A DNA stretch of 64,000 nt. It comes from Gammaproteobacteria bacterium. Its GTDB lineage: Bacteria; Pseudomonadota; Gammaproteobacteria; Steroidobacterales; Steroidobacteraceae. This document shows positions 1 through 11,188 of this stretch, one piece after another. The DNA is taken from NCBI GenBank assembly GCA_003132025.1, contig PKWJ01000018.1, positions 353,341 to 417,340 on the forward strand, written 5' to 3'. Position 1 is the stretch's first letter. Every line of letters starts with the position of its first letter. A program made the position numbers and the translations under genes. The notes under the pieces are model-generated. The model ran no database searches and was not told the DNA's origin. It saw nothing but the letters and a program-made list of their open reading frames with translations.

Positions 1-275
1 TTGATGCGCACGCCGTCGGCGATCTCGAGGGTGACGAAGGTATCGTTCACCTCGATGATGCGCCCCAGGATGCCGCCGGTGGTGACCACCTCGTCGCCGC
101 CAGCCAGGCGCGACAGCATCGCCTGTTGTTCCTTCATGCGCTTTTGTTGCGGCCGGATCAGCAGGAAATAGAACACCCCGACGAACACTACCAGGATGAC
201 GATCTGACCCATGCCGCCGCCGCCCAGGCCGCCTCCGGTGGATTGCGCGTACGCGTCGCTGATCAATAAGCTCAT
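1..275 (-). CDS. yajC: Sec translocon accessory subunit YajC (C-terminus cut by window edge)
   Basis: Small single-span inner-membrane protein that associates with SecDF in Sec-dependent export. The visible 91 codons start at an ATG (273-275), run through a Gly-rich segment, then one hydrophobic helix ending in IRPQQKRMKEQQ, the usual YajC helix plus basic stretch. A small beta-rich domain follows (GGDEVVTTGGILGRI). The reading frame leaves the window at base 1, so roughly the last 15-20 residues are missing. It lies downstream of tgt on the same strand; queA-tgt-yajC is a common order in gammaproteobacteria and secD/secF would be expected next. Identification is firm. Confidence 0.93.
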   Translation of the reverse strand, partial: MSLLISDAYAQSTGGGLGGGGMGQIVILVVFVGVFYFLLIRPQQKRMKEQQAMLSRLAGGDEVVTTGGILGRIIEVNDTFVTLEIADGVRI

Positions 276-377
276 GCTTGCCTCTGTATTATTTGACCCG
301 AGCCCCCTGTACGGGCGCTGTCTTAGACCCTCGCCCCGCTCGGGCCGTCGCCCCGGCAGCGCCGCAAAGGGCCGGCA

Positions 378-2623
<2,246 letters not shown>

Positions 2624-2652
2624 GCGCCCGCTCGGTGTGGTAGCAATGACAA

Positions 2653-2737
2653 TGGTGGCCTCGCTCGGAGTCGAACCGAGATGGGCAAGCCCGGTCGATT
2701 TTGAGTCGACTGCGTCTACCAGTTCCGCCACGAGGCC
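2653..2737 (-). tRNA. tRNA-Leu (anticodon CAA)
   Basis: An 85-base cloverleaf read on the minus strand, including an encoded CCA. The acceptor stem GGCCTCG pairs with CGAGGCC, followed by discriminator A and CCA. The D-arm contains GGCGGAACTGGTAGACGC, the anticodon stem GTCGA/TCGAC holds loop CTCAAAA with anticodon CAA, and a long class II variable arm (CGGGCTTGCCCAT) follows. The T-arm is CTCGG-TTCGACT-CCGAG. It reads UUG leucine codons. It lies only about 30 bases upstream of the queA start, so the two are probably on one transcript. Confidence 0.97.
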
Positions 2738-2806
2738 GTCGGACGGACTGCGCGCGCTTCGCGGTGCAGGGCGTCCCTCGGTGCGAGTACGATACCTCAA
2801 TCGTTT

Positions 2807-3349
2807 ATGAAATTCTGTCCAGCGTGCGGTCAACCGGTGGAGATGCGCATTCCACCCGGCGACAATCTGCCGCGTGCGGTGTGCACCGCCTGCGGCGCCA
2901 TTCATTACCAGAATCCGCGCGTCGTGGTCGGCTGCGTGCCGGAATGGCAAGGCCGCATCCTGCTGTGCCAGCGGGCGATCGCGCCCCGTCGCGGCTACTG
3001 GACCACACCGGCCGGATTCCTGGAAAATGGCGAAACCCTGCAGGCCGCGGCCGCGCGCGAGTCGCTGGAGGAGGCCCAGGCGCAGGTCCAGATCGGCTCA
3101 CTGCTGTCGATCACCCACGTTCTGCACGCTGCGCAGGTACACGTGAATTTCCGCGCCAGGCTGCTGGCGGGCAAATTCGGCGTCGGCGCCGAGAGCCTGC
3201 AGGTCGGGCTGTACCAGGAGGCGGAAATTCCCTGGGAGCAGATCGCCTTTCCGAGCATCGAGTTTGCGCTGCGCAGCTACTTCGAGGACCGCCGCCTGGC
3301 GCGCGAATCACTGCATTTCAGCGACATCACCCGGCCACTGCAGCACTAA
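2807..3349 (+). CDS. Nudix hydrolase with N-terminal zinc ribbon
   Basis: Hydrolyses a nucleoside diphosphate linked to another group; the exact substrate is unknown. The 180-residue protein starts with a zinc ribbon, FCPACG and VCTACG (two Cys pairs). The Nudix box follows as [20 protein letters not shown], matching GX5EX7REUXEE, with Gln at the usual following Gly. The architecture resembles the NudC/ADP-ribose pyrophosphatase-like group of short zinc-ribbon Nudix enzymes. It is transcribed divergently from the tRNA-Leu/queA unit and is followed by fdxA on the same strand. Family is certain; the physiological substrate is not. Confidence 0.9.
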   Translation: MKFCPACGQPVEMRIPPGDNLPRAVCTACGAIHYQNPRVVVGCVPEWQGRILLCQRAIAPRRGYWTTPAGFLENGETLQAAAARESLEEAQAQVQIGSLLSITHVLHAAQVHVNFRARLLAGKFGVGAESLQVGLYQEAEIPWEQIAFPSIEFALRSYFEDRRLARESLHFSDITRPLQH

Positions 3350-3500
3350 AGCGCCAGCCGCAGGCAGCGCGGGCGTGGCCCGGCGCTCCGCCTCGCTTTC
3401 GGCCGCGGTGCGGGTTTGGCACAATAGGCGGCCCGCCGCGAGAGCGCCGCATGACCCTTGGCTTAAGCCGGCGCCACTGCCAGTATCGATCGGAGCAGAA

Positions 3501-3824
3501 ATGACCTTTGTCGTGACCGAAAACTGTATCAAGTGCAAGTACATGGACTGTGTGGAGGTCTGCCCGGTTGACTGTTTCCACGTCGGTCCAAATTTCCTGG
3601 TCATCGACCCGGACGAGTGCATCGACTGCACGCTGTGCGAGCCCGAGTGCCCGGTGGAGGCTATTTTTTCCGAGGAGGAATTGCCGGCGGGGCAGGAACC
3701 GTTCAAGCAGATCAATGCGGAACTGGCCAAAAAGTGGCCCGTCATCACCGAAAAAGGTGTTGCCCCGACCGACGCCAAGGAGTGGGAGGACAAACCCGAC
3801 AAGCTCGCGCTGCTGGAGCGCTGA
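3501..3824 (+). CDS. fdxA: Seven-iron ferredoxin FdxA
   Basis: Cytoplasmic low-potential electron carrier of 107 residues with one [3Fe-4S] and one [4Fe-4S] cluster. Cysteines are at 9, 12, 17, 21, 40, 43, 46 and 50. The first motif, spaced CxxCxxxxCxxxCP, and the second, CxxCxxCxxxCP, are the classical FdxA pattern. The acidic C-terminal tail ([13 protein letters not shown]) is also typical of proteobacterial FdxA. A GGAGCAGAA ribosome-binding stretch precedes the ATG. A GC-rich hairpin with a short T-run follows the stop. Its electron-transfer partners are not indicated by the neighbours. Confidence 0.95.
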   Translation: MTFVVTENCIKCKYMDCVEVCPVDCFHVGPNFLVIDPDECIDCTLCEPECPVEAIFSEEELPAGQEPFKQINAELAKKWPVITEKGVAPTDAKEWEDKPDKLALLER

Positions 3825-3848
3825 GCGCCCAGCGCGGCACCGGCCCGT

Positions 3849-3871
3849 GGCGCGCGCCGCCGCGCCGTTTT
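3849..3871 (+). terminator. Possible intrinsic terminator after fdxA
   Basis: GGCGCG (3849-3854) can pair with CGCGCC (3861-3866) across a six-base loop, followed by G and a run of four T. The T-run is short, and the element abuts the stop codon of the convergent dsbC gene, so it may be a weak terminator. Confidence 0.4.
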
Positions 3872-4697
3872 AGGGCTTCAGCTGCTTGAGCTGTTCGACC
3901 AGCGCATCGGGCGCCAGATAGCCGCCGACCATGGCGCCGTTTGCGGCCACGATCCCGGGCGTGCCTTCCAGGCCGATCGCCTTGCCGAGTTCATATTCCT
4001 GCGCCACCGGCGTATTGGCGCACACCGGTGCGTCCAGCGGCTCGCCGAGTTTTGCCCGTGTCAGCGCAGCCTTGCGGTCGGCCGAGCACCATACCTGCTC
4101 CGCCTTGTGCCAGGACTCGGTGTCCGGACCGGTACGCGGATAAAATACGTAACGCACCCGCACGCCGAGCCGGTTGTATTCGGCAATCTGCCGATGCAAC
4201 GCGCGGCAGTAGCCGCAGTCGACGTCGGTAAACACGGTGACGGTGTACTTGGGCTGCGGCGGGGAGAACACCACCATCCTGGATTCGGGCACGGCGTCGA
4301 TCAGCTTGCGCCGCATCTCGCGCCGGTGCACTTCGGTCAGGTTGGCGCGGGTCGGTACCTGGTACAGGTCACCGGTAAAGGCGTACTGCCCGTCGCGCGT
4401 CATGTAGAGGATGTCGGATCCGCGCAGCACCTCGAAAATTCCGGGCACCGGAGTGGTCTGCACGTTCTCCGGCTTCACGCCCGCAGACACCGCCACGGCG
4501 TGCAGCGTTTCCGGCGACGCGCTCAGGGGCTGCGGGGCGGCAGCATGGGCCGTGCCCACGGCCGCCTCCGGCGAGTCGGTGACCACGCCGGCGGCTGGGG
4601 AAGTGTCCTGCTGCGGCGCATTATTCGCCGCCCACAGAGCGCCGGCCATAAGACTGGCCGATGCCATTACTGCGCACTGGAAACCGAGGTGTTTCAT
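3870..4697 (-). CDS. dsbC: Thiol:disulfide interchange protein DsbC
   Basis: Periplasmic disulfide isomerase that reshuffles wrong disulfides and is kept reduced by DsbD. I start at the ATG giving [19 protein letters not shown], a clear signal peptide ending near ALWA; an ATG four codons upstream is also possible. A low-complexity linker is followed by the dimerisation domain and a thioredoxin-like domain. The active site is CGYC at Cys161/Cys164, and the cis-Pro loop region is [11 protein letters not shown]. Its 3' end meets fdxA convergently, with xerD upstream on the same strand. Confidence 0.93.
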   Translation of the reverse strand: MKHLGFQCAVMASASLMAGALWAANNAPQQDTSPAAGVVTDSPEAAVGTAHAAAPQPLSASPETLHAVAVSAGVKPENVQTTPVPGIFEVLRGSDILYMTRDGQYAFTGDLYQVPTRANLTEVHRREMRRKLIDAVPESRMVVFSPPQPKYTVTVFTDVDCGYCRALHRQIAEYNRLGVRVRYVFYPRTGPDTESWHKAEQVWCSADRKAALTRAKLGEPLDAPVCANTPVAQEYELGKAIGLEGTPGIVAANGAMVGGYLAPDALVEQLKQLKP

Positions 4698-4750
4698 GAG
4701 CCCAAGCATATCATGGGGCGGCCCCGGCGACCGCCGTCGCTGCGGTGCGA

Positions 4751-5683
4751 CTAGCCGCGCGGGTGATGATGGGAGTGCAGTTCTTTCATGCGCTCCCGGG
4801 CCACGTGGGTATAGATCTGGGTGGTCGAAAGATCGCTGTGACCGAGCAGCATCTGCACCACGCGCAGGTCGGCGCCGTGATTGAGCAGATGAGTGGCAAA
4901 CGCATGCCGCAGGGTATGGGGCGAGAGTTCACGATCCACTCCGGCCTTGCGCGCGTAGCGCTTGATGATGTGCCAGAACGCCTGGCGCGTCATCCGGTCG
5001 CCGCGGCGCGTGGGGAACAGATAGTCGGTACTGCGGTCCAGCAGGATGTCGTTGCGGGCCCCGCCGATGAAGCCCCTGAGCCAGCGCACGGCTTCCTCGC
5101 CCAGCGGAATCAGGCGTTCCCGATTGCCCTTGCCAAGTACGCGCGTCACTCCCTGGTTCAGGTTCACCTGGCCGAGCTTCAGGCTCACCAGCTCCGACAC
5201 CCGCAGGCCGGTTGCGTACAGCACCTCCAGCATCGTACGGTCGCGATATCCGAGCGGGTCCGCGACCACCGGCGCATTCAGCAGCGATTCGACTTCCGCC
5301 TCGGACAGCGAGCGCGGCAGCGAGCGTCCGATCTTCGGCATCGCGATCTGCGCCGTCGGATCCTCGCGCACGCCGCCCTCGCGCATCAGGTAGCGAAAGA
5401 AGCGCCTGAACGATGACAGCTGGCGTGCGGTCGAACGCGGCCGGGCGCCGGCCTGCACCCGCGCGGCGATGAAATCCATGAGGTCGGCGCGTCCGGTCTG
5501 CGCCAGGCTGAGCTTGCGCTCGCATAACCAGCGGTGCAGCGCCACCAGATCGGCGCGATAGGCCGCAAGCGTATTGGTCGACAGACCACGCTCCATCCAG
5601 ACCGCATCGAGAAAGCGAGCGATGAGCGGATCGGTCGATTCGGTGCCGGCTCTCTCCACTGTGGCTGTCGACTGGCTTGTCAA
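4751..5683 (-). CDS. xerD: Site-specific tyrosine recombinase XerD
   Basis: Resolves chromosome dimers at dif together with XerC and FtsK. The N-terminal SAM-like core-binding domain ([19 protein letters not shown]) is followed by the catalytic domain. Catalytic residues are visible: Arg in ATGLRVSEL, Lys in [17 protein letters not shown] with HxxR, His in [16 protein letters not shown] and its nucleophilic Tyr. I chose a TTG start (310 residues) because AAGG sits seven bases before it and the length fits the family. A longer in-frame reading to 5767 adds residues unlike XerD. It is transcribed divergently from the acyltransferase gene. Confidence 0.92.
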   Translation of the reverse strand: MTSQSTATVERAGTESTDPLIARFLDAVWMERGLSTNTLAAYRADLVALHRWLCERKLSLAQTGRADLMDFIAARVQAGARPRSTARQLSSFRRFFRYLMREGGVREDPTAQIAMPKIGRSLPRSLSEAEVESLLNAPVVADPLGYRDRTMLEVLYATGLRVSELVSLKLGQVNLNQGVTRVLGKGNRERLIPLGEEAVRWLRGFIGGARNDILLDRSTDYLFPTRRGDRMTRQAFWHIIKRYARKAGVDRELSPHTLRHAFATHLLNHGADLRVVQMLLGHSDLSTTQIYTHVARERMKELHSHHHPRG

Positions 5684-5810
5684 TGCAATACCTTGATGTG
5701 GGTTCTTCTCGCCGCCGCAGTATGCTGAGGGCGGCCCGCGGTTCGATGTGATCACCCTCACAGCCACGCGGGGCCGTTAACATAAAGAGAACTGCATCAC
5801 ATGCCAAACC

Positions 5811-6629
5811 ATGGGTAGTGAGAACCCCGCCGGTAAAGTGGCCGATGGCAGCGACCTGGCCGACGGCCGCCTCCCGGGGCCTCCAGGGGCGCCGCGGCGC
5901 CTGAGCCTGCTGGGCCTGATGTACGGCGTCGGCACCTGGCTGCAGTTCCTGCTGGCGACCGCGCTGGTGCTGCCGGTGTTGCTGCTCACGCCGGGACTGT
6001 CGCGCCGGCGCGCCCAGGTGAGCAGACTGGCCCGGCTGGCACTGCGCCTGGCCGGCATGCGGCTGGAACTGCGCGGACTCGATCAGCTGCCGCAGCCCTG
6101 TATCGTGGTGGCGAACCACAGCAGCTACCTCGACGGCGTGGTGCTGGCGGCAACGCTGCCGCCCTGCTTCAGCTTCGTGATCAAGCGCGAAATGTCAGCG
6201 GTACCACTGGCCGGAACATTACTGCGTCGTATCGGTGCCGAGTTCGTCGCGCGCGGGGATCGCCTCCGCGGTGCGCGCGACGCGCGCCGGCTGTTGCGCA
6301 ACGCCGCCACCGGCCACTCGCTGGTTTTTTTCCCCGAGGGCACATTCGAAACTAGCGTCGGACTGCTGCGCTTTCATATCGGCGCCTTTGCCGCCGCGGT
6401 GCGCGCCAATCTGCCGGTGGTGCCGGTGGCCATCCGCGGCACCCGCCACTGCCTGCCGCCGGGAAGCCCCTGGCCGCGGCCCGGCACCATTCGAATCGAA
6501 GCCCTGGCGGCGCTGCCCTCGCAGGCGTCGGTGCCAGGCACCGATGCCGGCGATCGTGCCGTAGTGCTGCGCGATGCCGCGCGCAACGCGCTGCTTACCG
6601 CGCTGGGCGAGGCGGACCTGGCGCCATGA
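5811..6629 (+). CDS. 1-acyl-glycerol-3-phosphate acyltransferase-like protein (PlsC family)
   Basis: Membrane acyltransferase of the PlsC/LPLAT family, likely acylating a lysophospholipid. A hydrophobic segment (about residues 40-62) precedes the catalytic HX4D motif NHSSYLD with His103 and Asp108. The second conserved block FFPEGTFE and the later VPVAIRGTR block complete the acyltransferase signature. Length is 272 residues. Only one predicted membrane span is evident before the catalytic domain. The 3' end is 13 bases from the GTG chosen for zapE, so the two may be co-transcribed. Confidence 0.87.
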   Translation: MGSENPAGKVADGSDLADGRLPGPPGAPRRLSLLGLMYGVGTWLQFLLATALVLPVLLLTPGLSRRRAQVSRLARLALRLAGMRLELRGLDQLPQPCIVVANHSSYLDGVVLAATLPPCFSFVIKREMSAVPLAGTLLRRIGAEFVARGDRLRGARDARRLLRNAATGHSLVFFPEGTFETSVGLLRFHIGAFAAAVRANLPVVPVAIRGTRHCLPPGSPWPRPGTIRIEALAALPSQASVPGTDAGDRAVVLRDAARNALLTALGEADLAP

Positions 6630-6642
6630 GCCAGCAGCGCCC

Positions 6643-7755
6643 GTGGTGGCTGCCCTGAATCTGCGCGAGCGCTATGAGCGCGAGCTTGCAGCGCGCGGCT
6701 ACACGCCTGATGCGGCCCAGGGTGCCGCGATCGAGCCTCTGGAGCGGCTACGCGATCGGCTGCTGGCGGACAACGACACCGGGTTCTGGAACCGGCTGCG
6801 GCAGCACCTGGCGCCGCGGCGCGACACTGTGCGCGCGACCCGCGGTGTGTATCTGTGGGGTGGCGTCGGCCGCGGCAAGACCTGGCTGATGGACCTGTTC
6901 TACGACAGCCTGCCGATTCGGGCGCGCCGCCGCAGCCATTTCCATCATTTCATGCGCGACATGCACGAACAGCTGCGCGAGTCGGGCGCGCGCCGCGAGC
7001 CGCTGCAGCTGCTCGCGCGCCGCATCGCGCGGCACACGCGTCTGCTGTGCCTGGATGAACTGTATGTCGACGACATCGTGGATGCGATGCTTCTAGGAGG
7101 ACTGTTCCAGGCGCTGCTGCGATATGACGTGCTGCTGGTCATCACCTCGAACGTACCGCCCGGCGAGTTGTATCGCGACGGGCTGCAGCGCAGCCGTTTT
7201 CTGCCGGCAATCGCCCTGCTCGAGCGTGAGCTTACGGTGGTGGCGGTCGATGGCGGCGTCGATTATCGTTTGCGCCGACTGCAAAGCCGTCCGATCTACC
7301 TCGACAGCCATGCCGCGGACAGCGGCGCGCAGCTGCAGGCGCTGTTCGATGAACTCGCCGGCGAGTACGGCGAGACCGCGGTCGAGCTGCGCATTTCCGG
7401 CCGCAGGCTGCGCGCGTTGCGCCGCCGCGCTGATGTGGTCTGGTTCAGCTTCGCCACTTTGTGCGAGGAGGCGCGTGGCCCGAACGATTACGCGGATGTC
7501 GCACGTGAGTTCTCGACCGTACTGCTGTCCGATGTGCCGGTCTTCACGGCCGAGCAACAGGACAATGCGGCACGCCGCTTCATCGCGCTGATCGACGAGT
7601 TCTACGACCAGGGCGTGAAGCTGGTGCTGTCGGCGGGCGCCGCCCCGGCGCAGTTGTATCGCGGCGAGTTGTTGCAGTTCGAATTTCGCCGCACCGCCAG
7701 CCGTCTGATCGAGATGCAGACCGAAAGCTACCTGGCGCGACCGCGCCGCGGTTGA
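6643..7755 (+). CDS. zapE: Cell-division ATPase ZapE (AFG1/LACE1 family)
   Basis: AFG1-type ATPase; in E. coli ZapE acts on the Z-ring. The protein has a P-loop GGVGRGKTWLMD, Walker B LLCLDELYVDD, and the typical HFHHFMRDMHEQL block after the P-loop. The C-terminal half contains the WFSFATLCEEARGPNDYADVA region and YDQGVKLVLSA, both conserved in ZapE. I use the GTG at 6643, just after the stop of the acyltransferase gene, giving about 370 residues; an ATG at 6574 lies inside the upstream gene. Confidence in family is high; the exact start is uncertain. Confidence 0.9.
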   Translation: MVAALNLRERYERELAARGYTPDAAQGAAIEPLERLRDRLLADNDTGFWNRLRQHLAPRRDTVRATRGVYLWGGVGRGKTWLMDLFYDSLPIRARRRSHFHHFMRDMHEQLRESGARREPLQLLARRIARHTRLLCLDELYVDDIVDAMLLGGLFQALLRYDVLLVITSNVPPGELYRDGLQRSRFLPAIALLERELTVVAVDGGVDYRLRRLQSRPIYLDSHAADSGAQLQALFDELAGEYGETAVELRISGRRLRALRRRADVVWFSFATLCEEARGPNDYADVAREFSTVLLSDVPVFTAEQQDNAARRFIALIDEFYDQGVKLVLSAGAAPAQLYRGELLQFEFRRTASRLIEMQTESYLARPRRG

Positions 7756-7860
7756 GTCCCCTGGCGGTTCCGGCCGCGCAGCGGCCGCGCCGTGCCGGCT
7801 GCCCCGCTCCGCGCACGGGCCCGGCCCTCCCGATCGGGGCGAAGTGCTACGATTCCATCT

Positions 7861-8946
7861 ATGAGCGGACAACGGATCGTGGCGCAGTTCGAGATTCCCT
7901 ACCGTGCCTGCCTCGACGGCGACGGGGTGCCGCTCGGGGCCCTGCCGGCATGGGTGGACGATGCCGAGCTGCTGCGCCACATGTACCGCATGATGGTGCG
8001 CGCGCGGACCTTCGACACCAAGGCGGTCAACCTGCAGCGCACCGGCAAGCTCGGCACCTATCCGTCATGCCTGGGACACGAAGCCGCGCATGTCGGGGTC
8101 GGCGCCGCCATGCATGCCGACGACGTGCTGTTCACCGTCTATCGGGAGATCGGCACCAAGTTCTGGCGCGGCGTCGACATGCTCGACATCCTGCTGTACT
8201 GGGGTGGCGACGAGCGCGGCACGCGCTACCAGCGCTCGCCGCAGGATTTTCCTTTCTGCGTACCGATAGGATCGCAAATGCCGCACGCGGCAGGCGCGGC
8301 GCTGGCGATACAGATCCGCGATCAACGCCGCTGTGCGGTGGCTTTCATCGGCGACGGCGGTACCTCACAGGGCGCGTTCTACGAGGCGATCAATTTTGCC
8401 GGCGTCAGGTCGCTGCCGCTGGTGTGCGTCATCGTCAATAACCGCTGGGCGATATCGGTGCCTGTGGTCGCGCAGACCGCGGCCCAGACCCTGGCGCAGA
8501 AAGCGATCGCGGCGGGCATTCCGGCGCTGCAGGTCGACGGCAACGACCTGCTGGTGGTGCGCGACGCGGTCGGCGATGCGGTCGAGCGGGCGCGCGCCGG
8601 TGGCGGTCCGACCATCATCGAAGCGCTCACCTACCGCCTGAGCGATCACACCACCTCGGATGATGCCACGCGCTACCGTAGTGCCGAAGAGCTCGCCGCC
8701 GCGCACCGGCTCGAGCCGATCGCGCGCATGCGCAAATTCCTGCAATCGCGCGGGCTGTGGGCCCAGGCCGACGAGGACGGCCTCCGGGCCGCCTGCAGCG
8801 AAGAGGTCGAAGCCGCGGTAAAGCAGTACCTGGCGACGCCCAAGCAGTCCACCGATGCGATGTTCGATTATGTTTACGCGCAGCTGACACCGGCTCTGCG
8901 CGCTCAGCGCGATGAAGCGCGCCGCTATGCGGCGCTGGCGCATTAG
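7861..8946 (+). CDS. pdhA: 2-oxoacid (pyruvate-type) dehydrogenase E1 component, alpha subunit
   Basis: Thiamine-diphosphate decarboxylase subunit of a heterotetrameric (alpha2beta2) E1. The ThDP/Mg motif GDGGTSQGAFYEAINFAG ending in VIVNN is present, as is the phosphorylation-loop region SDHTTSDDATRYRS, which resembles Gram-positive PdhA and branched-chain E1 alpha. Length is 361 residues from an ATG at 7861. E1 beta and E2 genes follow, so this is a complete E1-E2 operon, but no dihydrolipoamide dehydrogenase is seen in the window. Pyruvate versus branched-chain 2-oxoacid specificity cannot be settled from sequence; pdhA is the closer look-alike. Confidence 0.88.
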   Translation: MSGQRIVAQFEIPYRACLDGDGVPLGALPAWVDDAELLRHMYRMMVRARTFDTKAVNLQRTGKLGTYPSCLGHEAAHVGVGAAMHADDVLFTVYREIGTKFWRGVDMLDILLYWGGDERGTRYQRSPQDFPFCVPIGSQMPHAAGAALAIQIRDQRRCAVAFIGDGGTSQGAFYEAINFAGVRSLPLVCVIVNNRWAISVPVVAQTAAQTLAQKAIAAGIPALQVDGNDLLVVRDAVGDAVERARAGGGPTIIEALTYRLSDHTTSDDATRYRSAEELAAAHRLEPIARMRKFLQSRGLWAQADEDGLRAACSEEVEAAVKQYLATPKQSTDAMFDYVYAQLTPALRAQRDEARRYAALAH

Positions 8947-8993
8947 GCAGCACTGCACCGGCACGATCAAACAAGAACAAAGGACGGTTTTCG

Positions 8994-9971
8994 ATGGCGA
9001 AGATGACGATGGTCGAGGCCATCAACATGGCGCACGCCTGGGAGATGGCTCACGACTCGTCGGTCGTCGTGTTGGGGGAGGACGTCGGCACCAATGGCGG
9101 CGTGTTTCGCGCGACGGTCGGGCTGCAACAGCGCTTCGGGAAGGCGCGGGTGCAGGATACGCCGCTGGCCGAGGGCCTGATCGCCGGCACCGCGATCGGC
9201 ATGGCGGCGCAGGGGTTGAAGCCGGTGGCCGAGATTCAGTTCATGGGATTCATCTATCCGGCGCTGGACCAGATAGCCAGTCACATGGCGCGCCTGCGAA
9301 ACCGCACCCGCGGGCGATTGACCTGCCCGGTAGTGCTGCGCATGCCGCATGGCGGCGGTATTCACGCGCCCGAGCACCACTCCGAGAGTCTCGAGGCGCT
9401 GCTGTGCCATCACCCCGGGTTGCGGGTGGTGTGCCCGTCGTCGCCGGCGCGCGCCTACGGGCTGCTGCTGGCGGCAATCCGCGACCCCGACCCGGTGATG
9501 TTTCTGGAACCGGTGCGGCTGTACCGTTTTGCCAAGCAGGAAGTGGCGGACGATGGTCAGGCGCTGCCGCTCGGCTGCTGCTTCGTGCTGCGCGAAGGCA
9601 CCGACGTGACGATCCTGACCTGGGGCGCCATGACGGTGGACAGCCTGAAGGCTGCCGAGCAGCTGGCGGCTGACGGTGTGAGCTGCGAAGTGATCGACGC
9701 CGGCACGCTGGCGCCGCTCGACTTCGATACCATCCTCGACTCGGTAGTCAAGACCGGGCGGCTGGTGATCGTGCACGAAGCGCCGCGCAGCTGCGGCCTG
9801 GGTGCCGAGATCGCCGCGACGGTGGCCGAACAGGCGCTGTACGATTTGTTGGCGCCGATCCGGCGTGTCACCGGCTACGACACCATCATGCCGCTGTACC
9901 GGCTCGAGCATGACTACATCCCGGGCGTCGCGCGCATCGTCGATTCAATTCGTACTACGCTGGCGGAATAA
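8994..9971 (+). CDS. pdhB: 2-oxoacid (pyruvate-type) dehydrogenase E1 component, beta subunit
   Basis: Partner of the E1 alpha subunit encoded 47 bases upstream. It has the transketolase-type N-terminal domain (VLGEDVGTNGGVFRAT, RVQDTPLAEGLIAGTAIG, EIQFMGFIYPALDQI) and the C-terminal transketolase domain (TDVTILTWGAMTVDSL, EVIDAGTLAPLDFDT). Length is 325 residues, normal for the family. The glutamate of DTPLAEG corresponds to the residue that activates ThDP in this family. It is followed after 23 bases by the E2 gene. Confidence 0.9.
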   Translation: MAKMTMVEAINMAHAWEMAHDSSVVVLGEDVGTNGGVFRATVGLQQRFGKARVQDTPLAEGLIAGTAIGMAAQGLKPVAEIQFMGFIYPALDQIASHMARLRNRTRGRLTCPVVLRMPHGGGIHAPEHHSESLEALLCHHPGLRVVCPSSPARAYGLLLAAIRDPDPVMFLEPVRLYRFAKQEVADDGQALPLGCCFVLREGTDVTILTWGAMTVDSLKAAEQLAADGVSCEVIDAGTLAPLDFDTILDSVVKTGRLVIVHEAPRSCGLGAEIAATVAEQALYDLLAPIRRVTGYDTIMPLYRLEHDYIPGVARIVDSIRTTLAE

Positions 9972-9994
9972 ATGCAGCCATCAGGGGTACCGGC

Positions 9995-11188
9995 ATGACA
10001 GTCTTCAAACTACCCGATCTCGGCGAAGGATTGTCCGAGGCGGAGATTCTGCGCTGGCACGTCAAGGTCGGCGATCAGATCGAAGTCGACGCACCGATGC
10101 TGTCGGTCGAGACCGCCAAGGCGGTGGTGGAGGTGCCCTCACCCGTGAGCGGCACGGTCACTGCGCTGCATGCGCAGCCCGGCGATCGCATCGAGATCGG
10201 CGCACCGCTGATCGAATTCGCGGCCGACGCCGCCGCGTCGCAGGCCGCTGCGCGCGCCACGCTTTCGGCAGCCAGTGAAGATTCCGGCACCGTGGTCGGC
10301 CACATGCCGGGCCTGAGCGATGCCGACGCCGCAGCGCTCGAAGCGGCCAACGCGGTGACCGGGCCGCGCGTGCGGGCGGTACCGGCGGCGCGAGCGCTGG
10401 CGCGCAGCCTGGGCGTCGAGGTCGGGACCGTGACCGGAACCGGGCGCGGCGGCCTGATCACGCTCGATGACGTGATGGCGGTGGGAATGCCAGGAGCCAA
10501 CGCAGCCAGCAAGATGCATCCGGCGACAGCGACGCGGCCGCCGGCCGCCGGCGGCGACGTCGAGGTGCTGCGCAGCCTGCGTCGCGCCATGGCGCAAAGC
10601 ATGGCGCTGTCGCGCGATTCGGTGATGGCGTGCTCGGTGTTCGATGACGCCGATCTGCACTCCTGGGGCACCGGCCGCGACTACACCACCCGGGTGCTGC
10701 GCGCGATCACGACCGGCGTACGCACCGAGCCGGGGCTGAACGCCTGGTTCGATGGCAAATCGCAGAGCCGCACGCTGTTCGAGCAGATCGACGTCGGCAT
10801 CGCGGTGGACACCATCGATGGCCTGCTGGTACCGGTGATCCGTCACGTGGAGAAGCGCAGCGCGGCGCAGCTGCGCGTCGAACTCGACCGCCTCAAGCGC
10901 GCCGCGCGCGATCGCACCGTCGGCAGCGAGGAGCTGCGTAATTTCACCTTCATGCTGTCCAACTTCGGCAGCATGGCCGGTCGCTATGCCACCCCGATCG
11001 TGGTGCCGCCCGCGGTCGCCATCCTCGGCACCGGCCGCGTGCGGCGCGATGTGATCGCGGCCGGGGAACGGGTCGAAATCCACACGCGCATGCCGCTGTC
11101 GCTGACCTTCGATCATCGCGTCATCACTGGCGGCGAAGCGGTGCGCTTTCTCGGCGCCGTGATCGCGGATCTGGAACTGCCCGAGTGA
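9995..11188 (+). CDS. Dihydrolipoamide acyltransferase (E2) of the 2-oxoacid dehydrogenase complex
   Basis: Core of the complex: accepts the acyl group on lipoate and passes it to CoA. One lipoyl domain lies at residues 1-80, with lipoyl-lysine Lys42 in VETAKA. An E3-binding domain follows (VRAVPAARALARSLGVEV with GTGRGGLITLDDV). The catalytic domain ends with SLTFDHRVITGGEAVRF, the DHRxxxGG active site. Total length is 397 residues with a single lipoyl domain. Its stop codon overlaps the GTG start of the glutamate dehydrogenase gene as GTGA, so these two genes are translationally coupled. Confidence 0.92.
   Translation: MTVFKLPDLGEGLSEAEILRWHVKVGDQIEVDAPMLSVETAKAVVEVPSPVSGTVTALHAQPGDRIEIGAPLIEFAADAAASQAAARATLSAASEDSGTVVGHMPGLSDADAAALEAANAVTGPRVRAVPAARALARSLGVEVGTVTGTGRGGLITLDDVMAVGMPGANAASKMHPATATRPPAAGGDVEVLRSLRRAMAQSMALSRDSVMACSVFDDADLHSWGTGRDYTTRVLRAITTGVRTEPGLNAWFDGKSQSRTLFEQIDVGIAVDTIDGLLVPVIRHVEKRSAAQLRVELDRLKRAARDRTVGSEELRNFTFMLSNFGSMAGRYATPIVVPPAVAILGTGRVRRDVIAAGERVEIHTRMPLSLTFDHRVITGGEAVRFLGAVIADLELPE

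Noticed and set aside
2624-2950. Extended N-terminus of queA through the tRNA region
   Set aside because: The in-frame extension translates a tRNA gene and shows no QueA-like sequence; homologous QueA begins at the IKRSDFDFDLP segment.
6574-6642. Upstream ATG start for zapE
   Set aside because: It lies within the preceding acyltransferase gene and gives residues unlike ZapE; the GTG at 6643 fits better.
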